Shown: positions 45,948 through 55,092 of the stretch, in pieces
Layout: every line of letters starts with the position of its first letter
Numbering within the stretch: position 1 is the stretch's first letter
Source of the DNA: Methylotenera versatilis 301
Lineage (GTDB): Bacteria > Pseudomonadota > Gammaproteobacteria > Burkholderiales > Methylophilaceae
Length of the DNA stretch: 64,000 nucleotides
NCBI RefSeq assembly: GCF_000093025.1
Contig: NC_014207.1
Coordinates: forward strand, 1,922,001 to 1,986,000
Direction of reading: 5' to 3'
Program-made: the position numbers and the translations under genes
Notes under the pieces: model-generated
The model's input: the letters and a program-made list of their open reading frames with translations, nothing else
Told to the model about the DNA's origin: nothing
The model's database searches: none

Positions 45948-46781
45948 ATGAAAAAACAGAGAAACTCAGAGTCGTCCATACCACCAACCAATACGACAGT
46001 TTCATTGTCTAAGGTTTTAAACCATAGCGAAACAATAAAAGATACGGTAGCCGAGTGCGTAGAAGAGCTGTCTTCGGTTAATCTTGTACTAAACCAAGAG
46101 TTTGCAAATCAAGAAACCAACATAGAACTAGAAAATGCACTTGAAAAAAGTGATGCTGTTAAAGATAAGGTTGAAGACGTCGCAGAGCAACTCACAATAG
46201 TCAATGAAGCGCTTGCAGACGAAATTATAGAGCGGGAGCGATTAGAACATCAGTTAGTCTCGGTCATGGCTCAGGAAGAGTCCGCACGCCATGACGCATT
46301 CCACGACCCTTTAACGGGCCTTCCAAATCGAGTTCTGTTTAATGATCGACTTGAACACGCACTGGCGCAGGCTAAACGATACAACTGGACTTTAGCCGTC
46401 ATGTTTATGGATCTTAATAAATTCAAAGAAATCAATGATATTCATGGGCATAGTGCGGGAGATGTTCTTTTGCAAACCATATCAAAACGGTTGTTAGATA
46501 TAACGCGCGAAGATGACACTGTTAGCCGCCATGGTGGAGATGAATTTCTTTATTTACTCATGCAAATAGAAAATGAAATCGATATTTCTTTGATTGCAAA
46601 AAAAATCATCAATTCAATTGAGCAACCTTGCAGTTTGGAGGGGCACGATATCGTGATTAGCCCAAGTATTGGAATATCAATTTATCCTAAAGATGGAGAC
46701 TCCTCTGAAGCACTTATCAAATCTGCAGATAAGGCCATGTATCAAGCCAAGCAAAAGAAATCTGGATTCGCTTATGCTTGA
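45948..46781 (+). CDS. Diguanylate cyclase (GGDEF) with N-terminal coiled coil
   Basis: 277 residues from the ATG at 45948; a TTG at 45930 would add six residues and neither has a clear ribosome-binding site. The first 110 residues form a coiled coil without a membrane helix. The GGDEF domain (about 115-275) has DLNKFKEINDIHGHSAGD, an intact GGDEF near 196 and an RxxD inhibitory site (REDD) at the proper distance, so it should make c-di-GMP and be product-inhibited. PNAG synthesis by PgaCD depends on c-di-GMP in E. coli, so a functional link with the nearby pga operon is plausible. Confidence 0.9.
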   Translation: MKKQRNSESSIPPTNTTVSLSKVLNHSETIKDTVAECVEELSSVNLVLNQEFANQETNIELENALEKSDAVKDKVEDVAEQLTIVNEALADEIIERERLEHQLVSVMAQEESARHDAFHDPLTGLPNRVLFNDRLEHALAQAKRYNWTLAVMFMDLNKFKEINDIHGHSAGDVLLQTISKRLLDITREDDTVSRHGGDEFLYLLMQIENEIDISLIAKKIINSIEQPCSLEGHDIVISPSIGISIYPKDGDSSEALIKSADKAMYQAKQKKSGFAYA

Positions 46782-46923
46782 GCTGATTTCTTGCGAACCG
46801 AAGATTATCCACTTTTGAGTCATAGCAAAAATCAATGCAAGGATATGACTTCGAGTTAATATAAATCAGATAAGACACAAATCTCGCTTTTAAAATCTCT
46901 AAGGGCTGAAATCAAGATTCATT

Positions 46924-48258
46924 ATGACATGGCTTAAATGCACTCTCATCGCAATCGGCTTGCTACTTGGAATGGCTTTGATCCTGCCATATTTTATTGC
47001 GTTCAATGATTACATCCCAGACATTGAAAAAGCAATTTCTACTGAACTTAAAGAACCCGTATCGATAAAAAATATCAGATTTTCACCTTTACCAAGACCC
47101 CATCTTACTGTCGATGGCATATCGGTTGGGACCAACGAAGATATTAAGTTGAATAAAGTCGTTCTAATACCAGATATTTTTTCACTGCTGCAGTCCCCAA
47201 TAGTCATTAAGAGCATAGAAATCAACTCACCGATTATCAGTCAGCAGGCCTTTAGCAAAGTTTTAGAATTAAGTAAGACTAATGCCGATCCTGCATCGCA
47301 GAAGTCTTCACCAGTCAGAGTTGAGAATATCCATTTTATTAATGCGCTGATTAAGTTTGGCAAAGTGAACTTTGGCCCGTTTGACTCACGTATTGATTTA
47401 AATAACGATGGCAAATTAGTTGAAGCCTCGATTAAAACATCAGATGAAGCACTTAGTATTTCCATCAAACCAGACCAATCTAGCTATTTAATTGATGTGT
47501 ATGCCAAACAATGGATATTACCAATAGAACCTCCATTATTACTAGATGAATTAAATATTAAAGGCGTTGCAACAAGCAATGATGTAAAACTCAGCAAAAT
47601 CAATGCGAAGCTTTATGATGGCTCAGCCAGTGGCTCAATTTCATTAAGCTGGTTCAAGGAATATAAACTCAATGGTAATCTGGACATTAACCAAGTTGAG
47701 ATGCAAAAAATTGCTTCAATGCTATCCTCCAAAACTCACTTTAGTGGAAAACTTGAGGCAAAACCGATTTTCTCAGCATCAGCGAATACTGCAGATCAAC
47801 TCATTAACAGCTTACACCTTGTAACCCCCTTTAAAGTTCAAAGCGGTGTACTCTACGGCGTAGATATTCAAAAGGCTGCAACAAGTATCATCAAGAGTGG
47901 CTCAACAGGTGGAGAAACTCGTTTCGACAAATTATCCGGACAGCTTGTCATGGCACATAATAGCTACCACTTTACACAACTAAAAATCGCTTCTGGCACA
48001 CTAGCTGTCGATGGCAATGTTAACATTTCAGCTAAAAAAGAACTGTCAGGGCGCATCAATGCTCAGGTAAAAGCAGTTGGGATTAGCACAGAGGTGCCAC
48101 TAAATGTAACTGGTACGGTTGAATCGCCTTTACTATACCCAACAGGTGCAACAATAGCTGGCGCTGCATTAGGAACTGCCATAATGGGGCCGGGGGTTGG
48201 CACTTCAGTAGGTGCAAAAGTTGGCGGCTGGGTCGACAATATGTTCGGTAGAAAATGA
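46924..48258 (+). CDS. AsmA-like protein
   Basis: 444 residues: N-terminal helix (CTLIAIGLLLGMALILPYFI), AsmA-type beta repeats (LPRPHLTVDGISVG, SGSISLSWFKEYKLNGNLDI) and a C-terminal AsmA core (SGTLAVDGNVNISAKKEL). The last 40 residues are Gly/Ala-rich (TIAGAALGTAIMGPGVGTSV), a glycine-zipper pattern that could insert in a membrane. It is the second AsmA-family gene in the bracketed region and on the opposite strand from the first. Confidence 0.8.
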   Translation: MTWLKCTLIAIGLLLGMALILPYFIAFNDYIPDIEKAISTELKEPVSIKNIRFSPLPRPHLTVDGISVGTNEDIKLNKVVLIPDIFSLLQSPIVIKSIEINSPIISQQAFSKVLELSKTNADPASQKSSPVRVENIHFINALIKFGKVNFGPFDSRIDLNNDGKLVEASIKTSDEALSISIKPDQSSYLIDVYAKQWILPIEPPLLLDELNIKGVATSNDVKLSKINAKLYDGSASGSISLSWFKEYKLNGNLDINQVEMQKIASMLSSKTHFSGKLEAKPIFSASANTADQLINSLHLVTPFKVQSGVLYGVDIQKAATSIIKSGSTGGETRFDKLSGQLVMAHNSYHFTQLKIASGTLAVDGNVNISAKKELSGRINAQVKAVGISTEVPLNVTGTVESPLLYPTGATIAGAALGTAIMGPGVGTSVGAKVGGWVDNMFGRK

Positions 48259-48330
48259 GATCAACTACTGAAAGCGATATCATCTAGACTTCAAGTCTAA
48301 TCAGACAATCATTACTTAACTCGGGAGTCT

Positions 48331-48450
48331 ATGATGATTGAACGTAAAGACAGCACATTTGATAAGGTCGTTAAGTTAGGTCTTGCGCTCTCACAAACTA
48401 AGCAGTTTACAGCAGCTGACAAAATAGCTGGTTTGGACGATTCACGATGA
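48331..48450 (+). CDS. Possible small protein of 39 residues
   Basis: An ATG-ATG start follows CGGGAG at ideal distance and opens 39 codons (begins MMIERKDSTFDKVVKLGLAL, ends GLDDSR). The peptide is hydrophilic and could form one amphipathic helix. I do not recognise it. The strong ribosome-binding site is the main argument; it could also be the start of a gene that has been truncated. Confidence 0.4.
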   Translation: MMIERKDSTFDKVVKLGLALSQTKQFTAADKIAGLDDSR

Positions 48451-48523
48451 ACCTAATATAGTCAGCGTGGTTCGCTAGGACTCACTCATAGCTATAGCAA
48501 TTAGTCATCAAAGGCGAGGAAGG

Positions 48524-48889
48524 CTATTGAGACTCCTTATCTTGACCCCAGTGAAACTTATGCATGATGCGGTGCACTATTGGCGCTAAGATGAGTCCTG
48601 CCACAATAATGAATACCAAGCCTGCATAAAGCGCATATATACCAGCAAATAATTTTCCAGCGTTCGATACTGGTGCGTCTACAGGTCCCATACCGCCCAA
48701 GAGCATTGCCGTATTTAGGAAAGCGCTACGCCATGATAGTTGCTCGTAGTGCTCATAGCCAGCCATTCCAATAATTAAAGACAGGCATAATAGGGCGAGT
48801 GCAACAGCTGCGTGAAGAAGCATTCGTTTGAAGAAAAGCTTTGTGGAGATAGGTGAATGTTTTTTTTGCTCGTACATGGGCTCGACCAT
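48524..48889 (-). CDS. Small membrane protein with ion-channel-like layout
   Basis: 121 residues. Two helices (LLHAAVALALLCLSLIIGMA and LFAGIYALYAGLVFIIVAGL) flank a re-entrant-like segment with AMLLGGMGPVDAP, then a basic cytoplasmic tail (HRIMHKFHW). Helix, pore loop and helix resembles the two-helix potassium channel plan, but the selectivity filter TVGYGD is replaced by GGMGPVD. The function is unknown; similarity to channels is by layout only. Confidence 0.7.
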   Translation of the reverse strand: MVEPMYEQKKHSPISTKLFFKRMLLHAAVALALLCLSLIIGMAGYEHYEQLSWRSAFLNTAMLLGGMGPVDAPVSNAGKLFAGIYALYAGLVFIIVAGLILAPIVHRIMHKFHWGQDKESQ

Positions 48890-49205
48890 TGGGTTGGATA
48901 CTAAAACTTTAACACTACATTACACATTTATTAAATTAAAACCGGGTTTTAAATGCATCAAATATTGCGCTACCACCTCAACTTGCGCTTGTTTGGGATT
49001 ATGTCCAGCTCTTGATGCCCTAAAACTTAGACTAAGCTACCAAATCCGCGTAGTAATCACAAGTGCTAGCATAGGTATATACGTCACCCTAGTACAGCAG
49101 CGACAGCGGCAACGTGCTAAACAACTCATAGGAAAATACTTTATAAGCTTCAGCCTTCCGCTCCTCTAATCGTTACCCTAAACACGACAAAACCCTTAAA
49201 TGCAC
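48890..49205. other. Gene-free stretch next to the tRNA-Pro end
   Basis: About 316 bases. The only longer frame (plus strand, 48828-49169) is antisense to the membrane protein for part of its length and has no protein-like composition. This is where the integrase of a tRNA-integrated element would be expected; I see no trace of one. Confidence 0.5.
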
Positions 49206-49231
49206 AAAAGCCAGCAAAATAGCTGGCTTTT
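49206..49231. terminator. Terminator downstream of tRNA-Pro
   Basis: AAAAGCCAGC (49206-49215), a six-base loop, and GCTGGCTTTT (49222-49231). The perfect ten-pair stem with T-runs on both strands lies 35 bases beyond the 3' end of the leftward tRNA gene. Confidence 0.88.
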
Positions 49232-49265
49232 ATATTATGTAGCTCATTGATTAAATGTAAAATAT

Positions 49266-49342
49266 TGGTCGGGACAGCAAGATTCGAACTTGCGACCCCA
49301 TGCCCCCCAGGCATGTACGCTACCAGGCTGCGCTATGCCCCG
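49266..49342 (-). tRNA. tRNA-Pro (anticodon GGG)
   Basis: 77 bases with all four arms: acceptor CGGGGCA/TGTCCCG (one G-T pair), D stem GCGC/GCGT, anticodon stem CATGC/GCATG with loop CTGGGGG, T arm GCAAG-TTCGAAT-CTTGC, and encoded CCA. T33 and anticodon GGG are in place, so it reads CCC/CCU proline codons. The 3' half is duplicated at 30235-30277. Confidence 0.96.
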
Positions 49343-49435
49343 AACCTATGTTGTAACTAGCTTACAACAAGACAGCCATTATATCGTAAAAGGTTGGTGG
49401 CAATAAAAGACGTTTAGAAATAAATCTGTGTGTAC

Positions 49436-49858
49436 TTAAGCTGATACTGCTGGACGAAGTAAATTTAGAATTTCTAACAGTTCAGCTTTAACTGAAGTGA
49501 AATCAAACTCTTTATTATTAACAGATAATGAAGAACTCAAATCTGATTGTGTAGGTGACTGCACTGTATCGGCTTTAATCTCAGACTCATCTGGACCATC
49601 AAGACGATTACGTGCTCCGCTGATGGTAAAGCCTTGTTCGTACAACAATTCGCGAATACGGCGAATAAGCAGTACTTCGTGGTGCTGATAATAACGTCGA
49701 TTACCGCGACGTTTAACAGGTTTAAGCTGAGTAAATTCTTGCTCCCAATATCTGAGCACATGGGGCTTCACACCACAAAGCTCACTAACTTCACCAATGG
49801 TAAAGTAGCGCTTTGCTGGTATCGGCGGTAACTGCACTTTTATATTGTGTTCACTCAT
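49436..49858 (-). CDS. MerR-family transcription regulator
   Basis: 140 residues. N-terminal winged helix-turn-helix (FTIGEVSELCGVKPHVLRYW, EQEFTQLKPVKRRGNRRYYQ) and a short helical C-terminal part without metal-binding Cys residues. A MerR-type gene directly after ihfA is a standard feature of this chromosomal cluster in Beta- and Gammaproteobacteria; its target is unknown. It ends 93 bases before the tRNA-Pro 5' end. Confidence 0.93.
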   Translation of the reverse strand: MSEHNIKVQLPPIPAKRYFTIGEVSELCGVKPHVLRYWEQEFTQLKPVKRRGNRRYYQHHEVLLIRRIRELLYEQGFTISGARNRLDGPDESEIKADTVQSPTQSDLSSSLSVNNKEFDFTSVKAELLEILNLLRPAVSA

Positions 49859-49884
49859 ACTGTTAAACTTGTTTAATCATTCAC

Positions 49885-50178
49885 TTAGTTAAGGTAATTT
49901 GCTTCTACTTTACTTTTTAACTTTTGGCTTGCATGAAAAGTCACTACACGACGAGCTGTAATTGGTATTTCCTCGCCAGTTTTAGGGTTGCGACCTGGGC
50001 GCTCAGATTTTTTACGTAATTCAAAATTACCAAACCCTGATAACTTCACACTATCACCAGCTTCTAACGCAATACGCACCTCTTCAAAAAATGCTTCAAC
50101 CATATCTTTGGCTTCACGTTTATTTAACCCAACTTGCTCATAGAGTAAATCAGCAAGTTCAGCTTTTGTTAATGTCAT
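49885..50178 (-). CDS. ihfA: Integration host factor alpha subunit
   Basis: 97 residues from the ATG at 50178 ([12 protein letters not shown]), which fits the family start and has GGGAG five bases before it; an in-frame ATG four codons earlier is less likely. Contains the DNA-bending beta-arm region [20 protein letters not shown] and the SGFGNFELR motif. IHF alpha pairs with IHF beta to bend DNA for recombination, replication and transcription. It follows pheT, as in E. coli. Confidence 0.96.
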   Translation of the reverse strand: MTLTKAELADLLYEQVGLNKREAKDMVEAFFEEVRIALEAGDSVKLSGFGNFELRKKSERPGRNPKTGEEIPITARRVVTFHASQKLKSKVEANYLN

Positions 50179-50311
50179 ACCCACTCCCATTTCATTTCTA
50201 GCTTTTGAGCTTATTTTTAATGTACAGATTATTATTTTATAAGTTAAATTTACAACGCCACTAATTAAAATATAGCTGCACAGTTAAAATCAAGTCACAT
50301 AGTTTTGTGAT

Positions 50312-52666
50312 CTAATTTCTAAGTGTTGCAGCAAATTGATTTTGTAATAATTGTAGCAGATTAGTAATGGTTGTGTCGGCATCACTATCAGTTAATGTTT
50401 TTTGAGTATCGTGCATAAGTACTGATAATGCAAGGCTTTTTTTATTTTCAGCGACGCCTTGACCTTGGTATAAATCAAACAATGCTACTTCAGTTATCAA
50501 TGGGATATCAGCTTTTTTAATCGCATTAAACACCTCACCAACTACAATATTCTCATCCAAAACGACTGCCAAATCACGACGAATTGGTAGCAGTTTAGAA
50601 ACTTCTTGATAAGCTGGAATTTGATGACTGGATATAGCTTCTAAATCTAACTCGAATAAATAAGTAGCTTTCATTAAGCTGTATTGTTGCTGCCATTTTG
50701 GATGTAGTTTACCTAGCCAGCCAATCACTTTGCCATCTAGTAAAATCTGTGCAGTTTGTCCAGGATGCAAAGCGATATGCTCGGCTTTTTCATAGCTCAC
50801 TTTAGCGCCAACTAACCTATCAACATGCGCTTTAACTTCAAAAAAGTCTACTTCAGTGCTATCTGTAGCCCATTGTTCAGGCTTTGTGCTACCGTATGCA
50901 AGTCCTGAAACACGTGTAGTCTCTACAAAGCCATTGGCTTGTTTAAAATAAACGGCACCGATTTCGAACAAGAATGCACGATCGTGCTTACGATTCAAGT
51001 TATAAGTTAAGGTATCGAGCAGCCCGCCCCATAAACTAGTGCGCATCACGCTCAAATTGCTTGCAATAGGGTTCTGAAGTTTGATGGGCGTGTCATTGCC
51101 AAGCAAATCCCGCTCCCAACTCTCATCTACAAAGCTGTAATTAACAACTTCCTGATAACCGACCGCAACCAAACTATCGCGCAGTTTGTTTTGATGTAGT
51201 CTTGCTTCAGGCGCAGGTAACATAAGCAAATTGGCGACTGGCGCAGTTGCTGGAATATGGTCGTAACCATGCAAACGTGCTATTTCTTCGATTAAATCCT
51301 CTTCAATGCTAATGTCGAATCTATAGCTTGGTGGCACGACAGTGAAGACACTATTCACTTCTGTGAATACAAAGCCTAGCTGTGTAAGTAACTGTGCAAC
51401 TTTAGCCCCTTCAAGCGGAATGCCTAATACTGATACTAAGCGCGCCATTCTTAATTTAACTGGTTGGCGTACAGGCAAGCTGCCAACAACTTCTGTTACC
51501 TCACCCGCTTGGCCACCACAAATTTGTAGAATCAATTGAGTAGCATATTCAAGTGCATTTTTTGTATTACCAAAATCCACGCCACGTTCAAAACGGTAAG
51601 ATGAATCGGTACTTAAACCCAATCTACGCGCTTTACCGGCAATGACTGAAGGCGTAAAAAAAGCACTTTCCAAGAAAATTTCAGTTGTAGCGTCATCTAC
51701 AGATGTCGGTTTACCACCCATAATACCTGCTAGCGCTGCAGCACCATTTGCATCCGCAATCACCAAGTCATCAGTTTTCAACTCTACAGTTTGATCATTA
51801 AGTAAGCTGAGTGATTCATTGGCACTTGCAAAGCGAACTGTAATATCGCCGTTTAGCTTAGCTGCATCAAACGCATGCATGGGTTGCCCTAACTCAAGCA
51901 ACACATAATTTGTGACATCCACTAATGCACTAATGCTGCGCAGACCACTCCGTTCAATACGCTTAATCATCCAATCAGGCGTATTTGCTTTCGCATTAAC
52001 TCCGCTAATTAATCGACCGCAATAGCGTGGGCAAACTGCCTGCTCAGTCACAACCACATTTTTAGTTGATTTTACCGCTGCAGGCACAGCTATAATAGCT
52101 TCAAAACGTGTTTCTGCGCCTGTAATAGCTGCAACATCACGTGCAATACCAGTGATGCTTAAGCAATCACTACGATTAGGTGTTAACTTTAATGTGAGTA
52201 GATTGTCGTCTAAATCTAAGTGCTCACGGATGCTTTGACCAACAACTGCATTGCTATCTAACTCTAGCAAACCTGTCGCTTCAGCGCTAATGCCAAGCTC
52301 TTTAGATGAACACATCATACCGAAAGACTCTACACCACGTACTTTAGCTTCTTTAATCGAGATACCTGGTAACTCAGCGCCTACCATGGCACAAGGGGCA
52401 ATCAAGCCAGCGCGTGCATTTGAGGCACCGCAGACAATTTGCAGAGGCTCGGCTAAGCCGACATCGACTTTGCATACTTGTAAGCGGTCTGCATCTGGAT
52501 GTTTTTCAACTAAAAGTATTTTAGCTACAACCACTTTGCTAAACACAGCGGCGACGGGCTGCATCTCTTCAACCTCAAGCCCAGCCATAGTGAGCGCGTG
52601 ACTAAGCGCCTGACTATCTAAATCAGTGTTTACAAGGCTACGTAACCAATTTTCTGAAAACTGCAT
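50312..52666 (-). CDS. pheT: Phenylalanyl-tRNA synthetase beta subunit
   Basis: 784 residues, the bacterial norm. Domains: N-terminal EMAP-type tRNA-binding domain (about 40-150; VEKHPDADRLQVCKVDVG), B3/B4 editing domain (about 215-375), B5 domain (about 400-475), catalytic-like core (NPIASNLSVMRTSLWGGLLD) and the C-terminal anticodon-binding FDX-ACB domain (about 690-784). Charges tRNA-Phe with PheS, encoded 30 bases upstream. Confidence 0.97.
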   Translation of the reverse strand: MQFSENWLRSLVNTDLDSQALSHALTMAGLEVEEMQPVAAVFSKVVVAKILLVEKHPDADRLQVCKVDVGLAEPLQIVCGASNARAGLIAPCAMVGAELPGISIKEAKVRGVESFGMMCSSKELGISAEATGLLELDSNAVVGQSIREHLDLDDNLLTLKLTPNRSDCLSITGIARDVAAITGAETRFEAIIAVPAAVKSTKNVVVTEQAVCPRYCGRLISGVNAKANTPDWMIKRIERSGLRSISALVDVTNYVLLELGQPMHAFDAAKLNGDITVRFASANESLSLLNDQTVELKTDDLVIADANGAAALAGIMGGKPTSVDDATTEIFLESAFFTPSVIAGKARRLGLSTDSSYRFERGVDFGNTKNALEYATQLILQICGGQAGEVTEVVGSLPVRQPVKLRMARLVSVLGIPLEGAKVAQLLTQLGFVFTEVNSVFTVVPPSYRFDISIEEDLIEEIARLHGYDHIPATAPVANLLMLPAPEARLHQNKLRDSLVAVGYQEVVNYSFVDESWERDLLGNDTPIKLQNPIASNLSVMRTSLWGGLLDTLTYNLNRKHDRAFLFEIGAVYFKQANGFVETTRVSGLAYGSTKPEQWATDSTEVDFFEVKAHVDRLVGAKVSYEKAEHIALHPGQTAQILLDGKVIGWLGKLHPKWQQQYSLMKATYLFELDLEAISSHQIPAYQEVSKLLPIRRDLAVVLDENIVVGEVFNAIKKADIPLITEVALFDLYQGQGVAENKKSLALSVLMHDTQKTLTDSDADTTITNLLQLLQNQFAATLRN

Positions 52667-52696
52667 AATGCTTTTGAGACCTTAAATTTAGTTTTA

Positions 52697-53725
<1,029 letters not shown>

Positions 53726-53761
53726 TTAAAGCTATACTTTACAATGCATTGATTTTACAGT

Positions 53762-53790
53762 AAAAAAAAGAGGCCGAGGCCTCTTTTTTA
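53762..53790. terminator. Terminator between rplT and pheS
   Basis: AAAAAAGAGGCC (53764-53775) pairs with GGCCTCTTTTTT (53778-53789). A very stable GC-core stem with T-runs on both strands, about 45 bases after the rplT stop. It probably ends or reduces the infC-rpmI-rplT transcript before pheS. Confidence 0.9.
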
Positions 53791-53833
53791 CTCAAACTTG
53801 ATAATTTAAGTTTGAAGTTTCAAGCTTTACAAC

Positions 53834-54193
53834 TTAAACAGCTAAAGCTGTTTTTGCCATTTCAACAAATTTGGCAAATGCTGCTTTGTCAAATACTGCT
53901 AAGTCAGCAAGTACTTTACGATCCACTTCAATTGATGCAATTTTCAAACCATTCATGAAACGGCTGTAAGTTAAGCCTAACTCACGTGCACCAGCATTGA
54001 TACGTGCAATCCACAATGTGCGGAACTGACGTTTTTTCTGACGACGGTCACGGTAAGCATATTGACCAGCTTTCATTACCGCTTGCTTAGCAACGCGGTA
54101 AACGTTTTTACGACGACCGCGATAACCCTTAGCGGCTTTTAATACTTTCTTGTGTCTTGCGCGAGCGATGACACCACGTTTTACTCTAGGCAT
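53834..54193 (-). CDS. rplT: Large-subunit ribosomal protein bL20
   Basis: 119 residues, fully typical: basic N-terminal arm ([20 protein letters not shown]) and globular C-terminus ([20 protein letters not shown]). It is an early 23S rRNA-binding assembly protein and in enteric bacteria represses its own operon. Located 10 bases after rpmI. Confidence 0.98.
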   Translation of the reverse strand: MPRVKRGVIARARHKKVLKAAKGYRGRRKNVYRVAKQAVMKAGQYAYRDRRQKKRQFRTLWIARINAGARELGLTYSRFMNGLKIASIEVDRKVLADLAVFDKAAFAKFVEMAKTALAV

Positions 54194-54203
54194 ATCGGTC
54201 TCC

Positions 54204-54401
54204 TTATCGTGTTGGCATCATTGCGCGAACGCGTTTGACGTCTGTTGGTGAGATGATCGCCGTGCCGCGTAGTTTACGCTTTTGCTTGGTGGTCTTTTTG
54301 GTGAGGATATGGCGTAAGTGAGAGTGAGTGCGTTTCACTTTACCATTACCCAAGAATTTGAAGCGCTTTTTAGCACCGCTCTTGGTTTTCATTTTTGGCA
54401 T
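54204..54401 (-). CDS. rpmI: Large-subunit ribosomal protein bL35
   Basis: 65 residues, very basic, with the bL35 signature [20 protein letters not shown] and [16 protein letters not shown]. Standard neighbour of infC and rplT. Confidence 0.98.
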   Translation of the reverse strand: MPKMKTKSGAKKRFKFLGNGKVKRTHSHLRHILTKKTTKQKRKLRGTAIISPTDVKRVRAMMPTR

Positions 54402-54489
54402 TTTGTTCTCCTTGAACTTAAGTTATGAGTGCTTAGGCATGCCGTTTAGCCGTATCACTCTAGGGTTTACTACAATTTTTACAACTTAA

Positions 54490-55014
54490 CTACTTAATTT
54501 TTTTATGTGGGCCAAGCACCATCACCATTTGGCGACCTTCCATTTTTGGAAACTGCTCAACAAGTGCCACTTCTTTTGTATCTGCTTCTACACGTCTAAG
54601 TAAGGCCAAACCAAACTCTTGATGCGTAATTTCACGACCTCTGAAGCGTAAAGTGATCTTCGCTTTATCACCATCTTCAATGAAACGAATAATATTACGC
54701 ACTTTAATTGCGTAATCGCCATCATCTGTACCAGGGCGGAACTTAATTTCTTTTACTTGCACTTGTTTTTGCTTGAGCTTAACTTCGTGCTGCTTCTTGC
54801 TTTCGGCATACTTAAATTTGCCGTAATCCATCAATCTGCACACTGGTGGCACCGCATTCGGCGCAATTTCCACTAGGTCAATATCAGCTTCTTCAGCTTT
54901 CGCAAAAGCCTCAGCTAACGTTACTATGCCCAAAGGCTCACCTTCTATGCCCACCAAACGAACTTGCGACCCAGTAATGTCGCCATTAATTCGTGTTTCT
55001 TTGTCCTGTGCTAT
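54490..55014 (-). CDS. infC: Translation initiation factor IF-3, with AUA start codon
   Basis: 174 residues if started at the ATA at 55014-55012. There is no ATG, GTG or TTG in frame before the family N-terminus [20 protein letters not shown]; the first common start codon is the TTG at 54957, inside the conserved region. GGAG lies eight bases before the ATA. Rare AUU/AUC/AUA starts are characteristic of infC and permit IF-3 to control its own translation. N- and C-domains are complete ([40 protein letters not shown]). Confidence 0.93.
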   Translation of the reverse strand: MAQDKETRINGDITGSQVRLVGIEGEPLGIVTLAEAFAKAEEADIDLVEIAPNAVPPVCRLMDYGKFKYAESKKQHEVKLKQKQVQVKEIKFRPGTDDGDYAIKVRNIIRFIEDGDKAKITLRFRGREITHQEFGLALLRRVEADTKEVALVEQFPKMEGRQMVMVLGPHKKIK

Positions 55015-55092
55015 ATCAAATTCTCCAAATAGTTAAGCCGCGCATTTTCAGAAATGAACTAAAAACCAACTTATATGTGGCTTTCAGCAAGC

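Larger units (their letters stand above)
30235..49307. other. Putative tRNA-Pro-bracketed genomic island (about 19 kb)
   Basis: The region lies between direct repeats of the tRNA-Pro 3' end: the intact tRNA at the right and the 43-base fragment at the left. Integration into the 3' end of the minus-strand tRNA would leave the intact gene at one border and a fragment at the other, as seen. The content is envelope and biofilm functions (MCE transporter, AsmA-like proteins, pgaABCD, diguanylate cyclase). Against a recent event: no integrase, replication or conjugation gene is visible, and the only mobile trace is an IS3 remnant at the left end. Confidence 0.55.

Noticed and set aside
48828-49169. 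Plus-strand frame of 113 codons beside tRNA-Pro, checked as a possible integrase remnant
   Set aside because: It partly overlaps the membrane protein antisense, has no integrase motif (no R..HxxR..Y pattern) and atypical composition.
30235-49342. Prophage or conjugative element in the bracketed region
   Set aside because: No capsid, terminase, relaxase, replication or integrase gene is visible; the genes are envelope functions.
54490-54957. IF-3 starting at the TTG at 54957
   Set aside because: This start would remove the conserved N-terminal residues that are encoded in frame directly upstream.
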